Assembly (NCBI GenBank): GCA_018266175.1
Contig: JAFEAY010000003.1
Coordinates: forward strand, 104,642-168,641
DNA: 64,000 nt
Direction of reading: 5' to 3'
DNA from: Candidatus Dependentiae bacterium
GTDB taxonomy: Bacteria > Babelota > Babeliae > Babelales > RVW-14
Part shown: positions 17,677-26,415 of the stretch, piece after piece
How positions within the stretch are numbered: the stretch's first letter is position 1
Layout of the letters: every line of letters starts with the position of its first letter
The notes under the pieces: generated by a model
Told to the model about the DNA's origin: nothing
Database searches by the model: none
The model's input: only the letters and a program-made list of their open reading frames with translations
Made by a program: the position numbers and the translations under genes

Positions 17677-19050
17677 CTAATATCCTTCTTGAAAATCCTC
17701 AAACCGAGAAACTTCTCCTCGAAAGCGCGTATGAAACGAACCGGTTGGACCGTTACGCTGCTTACCAATAATAATTTCGGTAAGCTCTGGATTATCTGTA
17801 TCTGGATTATAAACGACATCTCGATAGATAAAGAAGATTACGTCACCATCTTGCTCAATCGCTCCAGATTCACGCAAGTCGGAAAGCATAGGCCGCTTAT
17901 CCATACGAGTTTCAAGCGAACGCGAAAGCTGAGAAAGTGCAAGGATTGGGATACCAAGCTCTTTGGCAAGCGCCTTAAGAGCACGTGAAATTGCAGAAAT
18001 TTCTTGTGTTCTATTTTCATGACGAACATGCGAATTAATAAGCTGAAGATAATCGATAACAATCAACTTGATATCCGCTTGTGCTTTGAGCTTACGTGCT
18101 TTTGCTCGCAACTCCATAATATTAAGCGATGGAGTGTCATCAATAAAAACTTTTGCTTCCGCAAGCTTTGCTGCGGTATTGGTCAACTCCATCCACTCGT
18201 CAGAAGAAACCGAAGCATTTTTAATCTTCTGGTGCGGAATATTCGACTCAGAAGAAAGCATACGCAGCACCAATTGTTCAGATGACATTTCAAGCGAAAA
18301 AACACCTACTGAATGACCTGCATGCCAGGCATTTAATGCCATATTTAAGGCGAATGCCGTTTTACCCATCGAAGGGCGCGCCGCCAAGATAAGGAGGTCG
18401 CCCTTCTGCATTCCAGAAGTCATCTTATCAAAGCCTGCAAATCCTGATGGAACACCCGTTACTCCTTCACGCGATGTTTTAACTTGTGCTAAATGTTGAA
18501 AGGTTTTTTTGAGCAGAATATCTAGCTGTACAAATGACTGAGCTGCAAGCTTGTTAGAAATTTGAAAAATTTTCTTTTCAGCCTCATCAAGCACACCATC
18601 AATGTCTTCGATGCTTTGAGCATAGCAAGTACCAATAATATCCGCAGCCGAATGAATCAAATCACGCAGGACAGCTTTATCTTTAACAATTTTTGCATGC
18701 TGCTGAATCAGTCCAATCGAAGGAATATCTTCCTGCAACTCAAGCAGATAAGCAATTCCACCAGCTTCATCAAGCATCGCTCGCGTTGAAAGATAATCTT
18801 GCAGCACAACCAAATCAACTTTTTGATTGCTTTGTGCAAGCTCCATGATCGCTTGATAAATAAGCTGATGAGAACGTAGATAATAATCTGCTGGCTTCAA
18901 AATATCTGAAACAAGCGTTAAGTTTTCATCGTTGAGTAAAATTGCCGCCAGAACCGATTTTTCGGCTTCAATGCTTGTTGGTAAACTCTTTCCAATGATC
19001 GTCTCTGGAGCATGCTGTTCACGCCGCCTCGGTTTTGCCGCTATTTGCAC
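17677..19050 (-). CDS. dnaB: Replicative DNA helicase DnaB
   Basis: DnaB is the hexameric helicase that unwinds DNA at the replication fork. The 457-residue protein has the N-terminal DnaG-interacting domain (SLPTSIEAEKSVLAAIL, DYYLRSHQLIY). A RecA-like motor domain follows, with Walker A RPSMGKTAFA, the FSLEMSSEQL motif, and the Walker B-like LIVIDYLQLI. The C-terminal EIIIGKQRNGPTG is diagnostic. No intein or insertion interrupts it. It lies between rplI and ruvC on the minus strand; the rplI-dnaB pairing is common in bacteria. Confidence 0.97.
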   Translation of the reverse strand: MQIAAKPRRREQHAPETIIGKSLPTSIEAEKSVLAAILLNDENLTLVSDILKPADYYLRSHQLIYQAIMELAQSNQKVDLVVLQDYLSTRAMLDEAGGIAYLLELQEDIPSIGLIQQHAKIVKDKAVLRDLIHSAADIIGTCYAQSIEDIDGVLDEAEKKIFQISNKLAAQSFVQLDILLKKTFQHLAQVKTSREGVTGVPSGFAGFDKMTSGMQKGDLLILAARPSMGKTAFALNMALNAWHAGHSVGVFSLEMSSEQLVLRMLSSESNIPHQKIKNASVSSDEWMELTNTAAKLAEAKVFIDDTPSLNIMELRAKARKLKAQADIKLIVIDYLQLINSHVRHENRTQEISAISRALKALAKELGIPILALSQLSRSLETRMDKRPMLSDLRESGAIEQDGDVIFFIYRDVVYNPDTDNPELTEIIIGKQRNGPTGSFHTRFRGEVSRFEDFQEGY

Positions 19051-19149
19051 TATCTGGCCCCTTTATCAGATCTATATTCTTCAAACATTATTCATGGTGA
19101 GGGGTCGCCGCAGCAATGGTTATAAAGCAACGGCGAACGTACAGAATCA

Positions 19150-19599
19150 CTATGCTTCTTTTGAAACAACTTTAAGCGTTAACTGTGGTTTAAGCTTAGA
19201 AGAAATTTTAATGGTAACCTTATGTTCACCAACTTCTTTGATTGCCTTTGGAAAGTCAACTTGTTTTTTATTGATAGCAACTTCTTTGGCCTTCAACAAA
19301 TCAACAATCTCATCAGCAGAAACTGAACCGTACAATTTGCCATCATCGTGAGTTTTTTCTTTGATGACCAATTGGATATTTTTAATCCGTTCAGCAAGCA
19401 TTGCAGCCTTAGTTGAAATCACCTCTGCGGTAACTTTTTCTTTAATCTGTTTTTGTTTAAGGAAAGCGATATTTTCATCAGTAACTTTGACTGCAAGTTT
19501 GCGTGGAAACAAGAAATTTTGCGCATAGCCATCAGAAACGGTAATAATCTGACCGTTCATGCCAACTTTCTCAACATCTTTGAGCATGTATACTTTCAT
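19150..19599 (-). CDS. rplI: 50S ribosomal protein L9
   Basis: L9 binds 23S rRNA through its N-terminal domain. The protein has the normal 149 residues. The signature N-terminus MKVYMLKDVEKVGMNGQIITVSDGYAQNFLFPRKLA is followed by the long connecting helix and the C-terminal domain (DDGKLYGSVSADEIV). Its usual partners rpsF and rpsR are absent; lnt lies upstream instead. dnaB follows 99 bases downstream. Confidence 0.97.
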   Translation of the reverse strand: MKVYMLKDVEKVGMNGQIITVSDGYAQNFLFPRKLAVKVTDENIAFLKQKQIKEKVTAEVISTKAAMLAERIKNIQLVIKEKTHDDGKLYGSVSADEIVDLLKAKEVAINKKQVDFPKAIKEVGEHKVTIKISSKLKPQLTLKVVSKEA

Positions 19600-19676
19600 G
19601 GATATCCTTTCAGGAATGCTTATAAAAGCATCATAATAGACTTTTCAATACTCGCACGAGTATACCAAGAGTTTGC

Positions 19677-20990
19677 TCAAAATCCTAGGCGGTTTACGCT
19701 GCATTTATTACTCATTAATTCATGTGAAATTGAAATCACCGGCAACCCAATCCAGGCACCACGCAAGCACCCCGCAAGCAACAAAACTCGTTTGAACGAC
19801 CCGATGAACCAACTATCATTCACTAACCACACCACGCATGTCGATTTTTCACCACACACCCAACGTCTGAAGCAACGAGTTGTATGTGAAAAAATAAATT
19901 CAGAACAAACTTGAGGCAAAACAATGCAATCACTTGCAATGGCAAAGCGCTTGTTGTAGGAGGAATTTTTTCCGTACACAAACATTTCCTGTTGTTCAGA
20001 CAACAAGCTTGCCTTAGAATGTAAAGTTGACCATGCATAGGGAATATGCTCAATGAAAGGAACAAGATGTTTTTTGACATAGATTTTTTTTATACGACAC
20101 TGTTGGATTAAAAATGCTGCTTGATAAACATTCTGGCCACATTGATAATACGCCCCGAGCAATAGGCTCGCATCATGCGAAATTGCAGATCCCCACAAAG
20201 CTACAAGCTCTGGATAATTATTAAGCGGAAATGGAAAAAAGCTTTCTGCCCCGCAATAGATAGCCGTTTTTATATTTTTTTTTTGATGTTTCAAAGAGCT
20301 TTGTATATCGCACAACTGGTGATAAATTTTTTGCCCCAAAGAACTCGGGTCTACCTGATGCTTATTCTGCTGAGTCACCATCGGCTTGAGAGAGATTATG
20401 CTACAGCTGGCTGGTAAAGGGTCGTAAAAATGGTTTGGCCCAACAACCAATGAACTCACCAAACAGACAAGTTTAACAAACCACCGATAGGCACAAAGCG
20501 GAATCAGAGGATTGAGCAATGGATAGCCGTCGCCACTGGCCAAAATCAACGCACCAATATCTCCAAACCACATAAAATAACTCAACGTAGCAAACAGATA
20601 AATCGTCAGACGAACAAAGGTGCGCCGTGCATACCAACCGATAAACATCATGCTACCAACCCACCAAGCACTGGTGAAAGCAAAGTATGAGCAGAGCAAA
20701 CCATAGGCCCCTAGTTTGAACAAAAACGATCGCTCTGAAAAATGATATAAAACAGACCAGACCCAATACAACTGGGGAAAAAAAACAAGCACGCCCCACC
20801 ACAATCCAAACCAAAAGCCTTTACTCACCACAACAGATCGCGATATATTTTTTATTGCTAGCAGACTGTATAAAAAAAAAATAATGCCAACAACAGCACC
20901 AAACCCAAAGTAATCGGGCATAAAAAATGCGGCGTTAAAAAGAATTGCCCAGAGTAAAGTAGTCAACCACAAAGCCATCATGCTCTTCAA
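19677..20990 (-). CDS. lnt: Apolipoprotein N-acyltransferase-like protein
   Basis: Lnt adds the third acyl chain to lipoproteins in the inner membrane. This 437-residue protein is shorter than the roughly 510 of E. coli. About six N-terminal helices are followed by a nitrilase-type domain. The catalytic triad can be placed: Glu249 in CGAESFFPF, Lys306/307 in YVKKHLVPFIEHIP, and Cys362 in QVCSEFIF, and NDSWFIGS follows as in the family. The divergence is high, but the active-site residues are kept. Together with LolC/E-like and LptF/G-like proteins it supports a didermal envelope with triacylated lipoproteins. Confidence 0.8.
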   Translation of the reverse strand: MKSMMALWLTTLLWAILFNAAFFMPDYFGFGAVVGIIFFLYSLLAIKNISRSVVVSKGFWFGLWWGVLVFFPQLYWVWSVLYHFSERSFLFKLGAYGLLCSYFAFTSAWWVGSMMFIGWYARRTFVRLTIYLFATLSYFMWFGDIGALILASGDGYPLLNPLIPLCAYRWFVKLVCLVSSLVVGPNHFYDPLPASCSIISLKPMVTQQNKHQVDPSSLGQKIYHQLCDIQSSLKHQKKNIKTAIYCGAESFFPFPLNNYPELVALWGSAISHDASLLLGAYYQCGQNVYQAAFLIQQCRIKKIYVKKHLVPFIEHIPYAWSTLHSKASLLSEQQEMFVYGKNSSYNKRFAIASDCIVLPQVCSEFIFSHTTRCFRRWVCGEKSTCVVWLVNDSWFIGSFKRVLLLAGCLRGAWIGLPVISISHELMSNKCSVNRLGF

Positions 20991-20992
20991 AA

Positions 20993-23902
20993 TTAAGACT
21001 GGGCAGGAATTTTTATATCCATAATAACCGGCAAATGATCACTTGCTGCATCATACCAAACATAGCAACCATCTATTTTTAAATCCCAATTTTTAAGGTA
21101 CAAAAAGTCGACAACCGTCCCGGTCCAGACAGTAAATTTTGGCGCTGAAATTTGTGCCCAAGAAAAACAATCACTAAATCCATTACTTTCAAGGTGTGCA
21201 GAAACTGCAACAGGAACTGGATCTATCCCACGGCTTTTATGCTCGGCAACAAGAAGGTCCCATGCAAGCTTTCCGCTTACTTCATATTGATAATCTTTTT
21301 GCCTATTTTCGTTAAAGTCTGCTCCAATTAAAATATTTCTTTGGTCCCCCTCACTATCAATATCGGTCACAAGTTTTTTGATTTGACTCAGCCTTGTTGC
21401 TCCTGACTCATCAAATACATCCAAATGTGTAGCATAAACATCAATCGTTTTTGCATCAGGAAGCTGCACAGCAACTCCTACATAACAGCGATCTTCCCCA
21501 TTAAATATCATATTGTATTTAACCAAGCTCACTTGCTTACCAGGAACTAGTGGATATTTTGAGAAAATGGCATTACCAAAGGGCGCACCAAATAACGTAG
21601 CTGCCTTACAAAAATGTTGCTCCGAATAACCCAGTGACGTAAATATTGCTTGAAGTTCTTGTGCTGTTTTTTTTAAAAAGTAAGTTTCATCCCAACTCAC
21701 TTCTTGAAGAATAAGAACATCGGCATTAATCGATTCAATAAGCTTGATAATGTTCTCAAAATTTCCATTATTTTTTGGGTCAGCCCAGTAATGAACATTC
21801 AATGTCGCAATTCGACATATTCCATCACCATGTTGATGTACAGGGATGTGGCTATTAAGATTTTTATGTGTTGAACAATCGGCAATAAATGCATCGAGTT
21901 TTTCAGCTCGAGAACACTTTCCTTCGTTTATTGCCCAAATAGATGAAATTGGGTGATCAATAAAACTTAATTTATTTTTGAGCGAAGCAAGCTTGTCTTT
22001 TAACATTCCCAACTTCTGTTTAAGAAGCTGCAATTTCCCCTTCAGGCCTGCAAGTTTTTCGGCTAAACCTTCATTTTTTGTACCACTCATGAGCGACAAA
22101 CCAGATTCCCCTGAGCTGCTTGGGTTACCATGCTGCTGCAAAATACCTCTAAGCATTTCAGCTGAATATTGATGATTTTTTCTTATTTCTTCAGCATGTT
22201 TTAATAATGGATTTGATTTAAAGCTCCATTTGTTCAAATTCATATCATCAGGAAACCTTAAGCCAACTAAGTTTTTTCGCACATAAGTCGAAAACAATAT
22301 CTCATGCTCCAAAGGATCTCGGCACTGTAAAAAAGATCCTGTATAATCTTGAACATCACCCTCCAAAATTTGATCAACCTGATATGCTCGATCTTTATAA
22401 TCTTGGTCTGGCACAACGGCAGTTGCTCGTCCATGAAAAAATTCACCCGATGAAAATAAGCCAACAAGCGTTGAAATTGGTGGAATTCTAAAAAGGTTAT
22501 TACATCTATTCGCTACATATTCAGACTTAGAAACAAGCAAAGCCTGAGCAAAAGATTCAGACTTATACATATATTTTAAAGCGCATGCCATTCCATCTAA
22601 TATAACTCCGGCAAAAAGTGTTAGGCCATAAGATATTGATCGCGGTTTAAAATTTTTATTGGTATAAGCTTGAACAATAGATTCACGGCTATCTAACGGC
22701 GCTTTAGTGTGCAACATCAGCGTTGAATCAACAAGTTTATTAGATAAGACTAAGCTATCAGAAGGATTACCTGTATTTTGACTCACTAAACCTGCACCAC
22801 GAAAAAGTATGCATTTGTTCTCCATGTAGGCTTGATATTCAAGATCAATAAAAGCATCAAATGAGTCTTTATAATCATTTCGCAGATAGGCCATTGCACC
22901 ATGAAATGGTGCTACTTTTTTTAATAAATCTTCCTTAGATAAAATAGCAGCTATTTTATTTTTAACCTCAGCCTTAATAAGCTCTCTTTGCTCATCAGTT
23001 GTTTTATCAAAAAAGTTTATACCCTTCAAAATTTCAACAATTTTATTATTTAAATAACAAGCAGCATGTTTTATTGTCAGAGCTTGGTTAATGAATTTAT
23101 ACATCTCATCAAGGCCCTGAAGAGAACTTTCCGGCTTTTTAATATACTCATGAACCTTTTGATTAAAATATTTTTCAAAATAATCAGGATAATAAATAGA
23201 CGCAAAGCCAAGTTGTATAGCGTTCAATGAAAAAACAGTTCCATTATAAAAAGATGAAAGCTGTTTATTTGTCAGTCTATTAAAATACCTCTGATCACCC
23301 TTTAATAAGTAGTTAATGCAACTTTTTCCAATAAATTCTATTGCTGCTAATTGGTCATTACCTGTATAATTTATAAATTCTTCCAATGCACATAACTCAT
23401 AAAATGATGTTGGCACCCAGCAGCATTTTATATCAAAATTATTAATATTCGCGCTCACATCTTCAATGGATTCTTTAATAGTACCCCTGTATCTATTAAG
23501 ATCTCTCTCAATATCCTTTTTTATTTTGCTTGTAACTTTAAAAAGTTTTTCTTTAATAAATTGAAACTCTCGTGAGCTATTGGCAGCTGAGGAAGAGCTT
23601 TCTTCTTGAAATAAAGATTTTTTTTCTTTATCACTGAACACATGCGCAAGACATGTCGGCCACTGATATTTATCTAAAATAAGATAGATCTGATTCCACT
23701 CATATGATATTTTTTCATTAGAATCGCAGGTATTTGTTACGTGATCCCAATCAGCATGGTTATATTCAAACCCCGAAACACTATGAGGAGATTTTTTTAC
23801 TTGCTTATAAACAATAATTTCTGCCGATAGCTGCTGCGCAGATAATGCCAAAAGTATCAATAATCTACTTAAAAAGTTTTTTATAATATTTTTTTTAAAC
23901 AT
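20993..23902 (-). CDS. Large secreted protein with C-terminal EEP phosphatase/nuclease domain
   Basis: The 969-residue protein has a signal peptide (LLILLALSAQQLSA), then about 580 residues of unrecognised helical sequence. A leucine/lysine heptad coiled coil follows near residues 609-646 (LAGLKGKLQLLKQKLGMLK), and the C-terminus is an endonuclease/exonuclease/phosphatase fold. The EEP motifs are intact: TLNVHYW, LILQEVSW, ATHLDVF, IGADFNENR and a terminal SDHLPVIMD. Family members cleave DNA, RNA, phosphoinositides or sphingomyelin, and the substrate cannot be told here. The coiled coil resembles those ending both USP proteins downstream. The start is placed at 23902, the ATG beginning the signal peptide. 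It ends two bases before the lnt start. Confidence 0.8.
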   Translation of the reverse strand: MFKKNIIKNFLSRLLILLALSAQQLSAEIIVYKQVKKSPHSVSGFEYNHADWDHVTNTCDSNEKISYEWNQIYLILDKYQWPTCLAHVFSDKEKKSLFQEESSSSAANSSREFQFIKEKLFKVTSKIKKDIERDLNRYRGTIKESIEDVSANINNFDIKCCWVPTSFYELCALEEFINYTGNDQLAAIEFIGKSCINYLLKGDQRYFNRLTNKQLSSFYNGTVFSLNAIQLGFASIYYPDYFEKYFNQKVHEYIKKPESSLQGLDEMYKFINQALTIKHAACYLNNKIVEILKGINFFDKTTDEQRELIKAEVKNKIAAILSKEDLLKKVAPFHGAMAYLRNDYKDSFDAFIDLEYQAYMENKCILFRGAGLVSQNTGNPSDSLVLSNKLVDSTLMLHTKAPLDSRESIVQAYTNKNFKPRSISYGLTLFAGVILDGMACALKYMYKSESFAQALLVSKSEYVANRCNNLFRIPPISTLVGLFSSGEFFHGRATAVVPDQDYKDRAYQVDQILEGDVQDYTGSFLQCRDPLEHEILFSTYVRKNLVGLRFPDDMNLNKWSFKSNPLLKHAEEIRKNHQYSAEMLRGILQQHGNPSSSGESGLSLMSGTKNEGLAEKLAGLKGKLQLLKQKLGMLKDKLASLKNKLSFIDHPISSIWAINEGKCSRAEKLDAFIADCSTHKNLNSHIPVHQHGDGICRIATLNVHYWADPKNNGNFENIIKLIESINADVLILQEVSWDETYFLKKTAQELQAIFTSLGYSEQHFCKAATLFGAPFGNAIFSKYPLVPGKQVSLVKYNMIFNGEDRCYVGVAVQLPDAKTIDVYATHLDVFDESGATRLSQIKKLVTDIDSEGDQRNILIGADFNENRQKDYQYEVSGKLAWDLLVAEHKSRGIDPVPVAVSAHLESNGFSDCFSWAQISAPKFTVWTGTVVDFLYLKNWDLKIDGCYVWYDAASDHLPVIMDIKIPAQS

Positions 23903-24020
23903 CCCACTCCCAATCATTATTTATAACGCTTCAATTTCAACGATGAAATGTCTCTAAATCTACCCACATACGCAGCAGCGTATCAAGAAATAAGACCGAT
24001 TAAGACGATTTGCTTTATCT

Positions 24021-24506
24021 CTAGATATTTGTTGCCCCCAGAGTAAAGTAGTCAATCGTAAAGACATAACCCTCTTTCTCTTTTTGTCGCATTTGTTCAC
24101 GGTTCAATAAACAGGTCAGTGATCGTTTAACGCGTTCCTGTTGCACAAGAAGTTGTATGCAAATTCTGACCTGCTGCTCGTCAAGTAATAATGGCTTATC
24201 AATGAGCGCACGAAAATGAGCGCTCTTAGTCTTACTATCTTGACTCAGCACGAGTGGCAAAACAAGCGGTTGAGCAAGGCGGCCCAACTGCCCCCAAATA
24301 ATTACATGATCTTTTTTGAGCTGTTTAACGACTACTGCAAGCACTGCTTCAAGCTGCTGCACCTCTTCATGACACTTTTGTCGCTGAATCGTTAATTCAT
24401 AATAAATGCTCGCCGTATGCCAAAAATGAAATACAAGGATACTTAACGGCATAAGTATTGTCAGTACCAATAATGTTGCAAATGCATGATGGTTACGACT
24501 CATCAC
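24021..24506 (-). CDS. PilX/GspK-like minor pseudopilin candidate
   Basis: The 161-residue protein has a short basic leader and a single N-terminal hydrophobic helix (HHAFATLLVLTILMPLSILVF), then a soluble domain with two probable disulfide cysteine pairs. The leader resembles type IV pilin-like proteins of the PilX/GspK class, which lack the usual Glu at position 5. Its start overlaps the stop of the previous pseudopilin gene by four bases (ATGA), so the two are translationally coupled. Context supports the call more than sequence does. Confidence 0.55.
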   Translation of the reverse strand: MMSRNHHAFATLLVLTILMPLSILVFHFWHTASIYYELTIQRQKCHEEVQQLEAVLAVVVKQLKKDHVIIWGQLGRLAQPLVLPLVLSQDSKTKSAHFRALIDKPLLLDEQQVRICIQLLVQQERVKRSLTCLLNREQMRQKEKEGYVFTIDYFTLGATNI

Positions 24507-25036
24507 ACCACCCTATTTCTTATCAAAGATTGATCACTCAGTATGCGCTTGCGGCCCTGCTCTTCCACATGATACGTCATGGTTACACGCAGCACCTGCT
24601 TTGTTACCTCATCAAGCGAACATGATAAATCAAGCTGTCTAATCTGCGCAGGAAGAGAGCTCACCGATTTCTTTTTCCAAGTTCCTCCTTGGGGATCATA
24701 AATCCCTTGAAATCGTGCAAGTCCTTTAGGTCTCACCTGATATCCAATCCATGCAAACTGTCGTCGACCAGCATGATCAATCCAATATTTCTTAAAAATA
24801 TTCTTCTCAACATCATAGTCCTGCAAGAACCCACTTGCTCCTAACAAATCTCGCTTAACAACATCACGCGCAAGCTGCAGATAAAGATGAGCATGCAGAG
24901 CCGATCGTGCATGGGAAACATCTTTATAGAGCGACGATGCAAAACCAAATACAAACAAGCTCAGCATTGTTGTACAACTCAAATAAATCATGCACTCGAT
25001 AAGAGAAAACGCCTGAGTCAATTTATTACTTCGCAC
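24503..25036 (-). CDS. Type IV prepilin-like protein (PilW/GspJ type)
   Basis: The GTG at 25036 gives a short basic leader (VRSNKLTQA) directly followed by the class III signal FSLIECMIYLS, with phenylalanine at +1 and glutamate at +5 of the mature protein. The roughly 177-residue length and the C-terminal beta-rich region (RQLDLSCSLDEVTKQVLRVTMTY) are typical of PilW/GspJ-like minor pseudopilins. The alternative ATG at 25105 lies inside the preceding gene and gives an overlong leader. A GAGAGG ribosome site sits between the upstream stop and the GTG. The product probably caps a pilus or type II secretion pseudopilus. Confidence 0.7.
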   Translation of the reverse strand: MRSNKLTQAFSLIECMIYLSCTTMLSLFVFGFASSLYKDVSHARSALHAHLYLQLARDVVKRDLLGASGFLQDYDVEKNIFKKYWIDHAGRRQFAWIGYQVRPKGLARFQGIYDPQGGTWKKKSVSSLPAQIRQLDLSCSLDEVTKQVLRVTMTYHVEEQGRKRILSDQSLIRNRVV

Positions 25037-25046
25037 ACTAACCCTC

Positions 25047-25463
25047 TCACACTCCTGATCGAAAAAGATTCTTACCCCCTTGAAAATCAACTTCATGCAG
25101 AGCAAGCCTTATCGGCTGTTCTGGTAAAATCGATTGCCCCCTCCACCGCTGGCACCATGCACCATGAGCCGCCTCATCAAATATCAGCTGCGCTTGGTAT
25201 CGATGAACTGCTAAATCGCAACCTCCAGCACGATTATTCGCAAGCTCCACCATATTATCGACCAGGTGAGCCTTTTGCACCATTGCACGCTGCGTTTGCA
25301 CCGCTACGTGGAGCAATTTCCCCAATACTGCTATCGAAATGATTGCTATTCCAAGCGTTATCACAAAATCAAGCAATAAAAAACCTGGCCTTGGAGTTAA
25401 CAAATAATCTCTATTTTGATTTTTTTTATTTTTAAAAATTAAACATTTTTTAACATTTGACAT
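25047..25463 (-). CDS. Prepilin-like protein, first of three
   Basis: This 138-residue protein has a leader ending PRPG followed by FLLLDFVITLGIAIISIAVLG. That is a prepilin peptidase-type site with glycine at -1, but aspartate replaces the usual glutamate at +5. The remainder is a small soluble domain with conserved-looking cysteines (GGCDLAVHRYQ and GAWCQRW). It opens a three-gene minor pseudopilin cluster. No pilus ATPase, platform protein or prepilin peptidase gene is in the window, so the assembly machinery must lie elsewhere. Confidence 0.65.
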   Translation of the reverse strand: MSNVKKCLIFKNKKNQNRDYLLTPRPGFLLLDFVITLGIAIISIAVLGKLLHVAVQTQRAMVQKAHLVDNMVELANNRAGGCDLAVHRYQAQLIFDEAAHGAWCQRWRGQSILPEQPIRLALHEVDFQGGKNLFRSGV

Positions 25464-25486
25464 ATTTAAACCGATTCAATTAAACT
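25457..25486 (+). promoter_or_regulatory. Promoter for the exported coiled-coil operon
   Basis: TTGACA (25457-25462) and TAAACT (25481-25486) are spaced by 18 bases, upstream of the ATG at 25552. The -35 box overlaps the start codon of the divergent pseudopilin gene. Confidence 0.5.
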
Positions 25487-25551
25487 AAAAGTAGTGCATC
25501 ATGGCTCAGCTCCTAGCTTGAGGAGATGTTTTATAAAAGCAAAGGATTTAC

Positions 25552-26415
25552 ATGAAAACAGCCCAGAGCACCTTTAAATTTATCTGTTTTCTTTCCCTGG
25601 CACTCATGTATCTTTGCCTCTCATTCTGGAGTGCAAAGACCTTTAGCTTTGAAGATCTTTTCCAGGGGGTAGACTTTGAACAGCTCGCAAAAGATATCGA
25701 AAAAGCAGTTGAAGAGGCTGAAGCAAAAGGTGAACTTCCCGCACGTCCCATGCCGGGAGCTGCCATAAGCCAACCAACATTTCCACTAACAGCTCCCGTG
25801 ACTGAACCGTTTATAGAGCCAGAAAAAAAGGCCGCTGCTGATAAACAGGACCTTGGTAAAGATCTTAAAAATCTTTTCTTAGAACCAATTGTTATTACAC
25901 AAGAAAAAGGCAAGCAAGCCCCAATCAAAGTTTCTGATCAAAAACAAAAAGCGTACGATTATTACATGGACCAACTGGTTGAACTGCTCGCATCGGTTGA
26001 GCAGATTGTTGAAACAAGTCCTAAAATTTCAGACCAATTCAAACAATTTTTTACCCATTATCAAGATGCACTTGATGAGATTACCGTTCAAAAAGATATT
26101 TTTGCTTCAAAGAAATTGTACCTTGCGGTCCTCTATGCCGACAACCCAGCAACCAATGAGCTCCGTAAAAAAATTGTTAGTACCGTCGATGAACTTTCAA
26201 AACTCCATAAACAAATTCAAGTTACTGAAGCCCAAGAAATTAAATCGGCAGAACGAGAGCAGGCTGAATTGCTCAAACGCGCACAAGAAAAGCTTGATCT
26301 GCCGGAACCTCGTAAAATTATTCAACGAAAAAAACGAGGACGTCGGGGCGCACCAGAGCAGAAAGCTTTACCGCCAAAAAAAATTAATTTAGATGATGAT
26401 GAGGAGGAATCATGA
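25552..26415 (+). CDS. Exported coiled-coil protein, first of four
   Basis: No family was recognised. The 287-residue protein starts with an N-terminal hydrophobic segment (FICFLSLALMYLCLSFWSA) acting as signal peptide or anchor. A Pro/Ala-rich stretch follows (residues 65-95), then a long charged helical region (130-260) and a basic-then-acidic C-terminus (KRGRRGAPEQKALPPKK to DDDEEES). AAAGGA precedes the ATG. The stop overlaps the next start by four bases (ATGA), showing operon coupling. A structural or surface role is possible but unproven. Confidence 0.7.
   Translation: MKTAQSTFKFICFLSLALMYLCLSFWSAKTFSFEDLFQGVDFEQLAKDIEKAVEEAEAKGELPARPMPGAAISQPTFPLTAPVTEPFIEPEKKAAADKQDLGKDLKNLFLEPIVITQEKGKQAPIKVSDQKQKAYDYYMDQLVELLASVEQIVETSPKISDQFKQFFTHYQDALDEITVQKDIFASKKLYLAVLYADNPATNELRKKIVSTVDELSKLHKQIQVTEAQEIKSAEREQAELLKRAQEKLDLPEPRKIIQRKKRGRRGAPEQKALPPKKINLDDDEEES

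Noticed and set aside
25037..25105. Longer N-terminus for the PilW-like pseudopilin from ATG 25105
   Set aside because: It overlaps the upstream gene and gives an overlong leader; the GTG at 25036 gives a proper prepilin leader and ribosome site.
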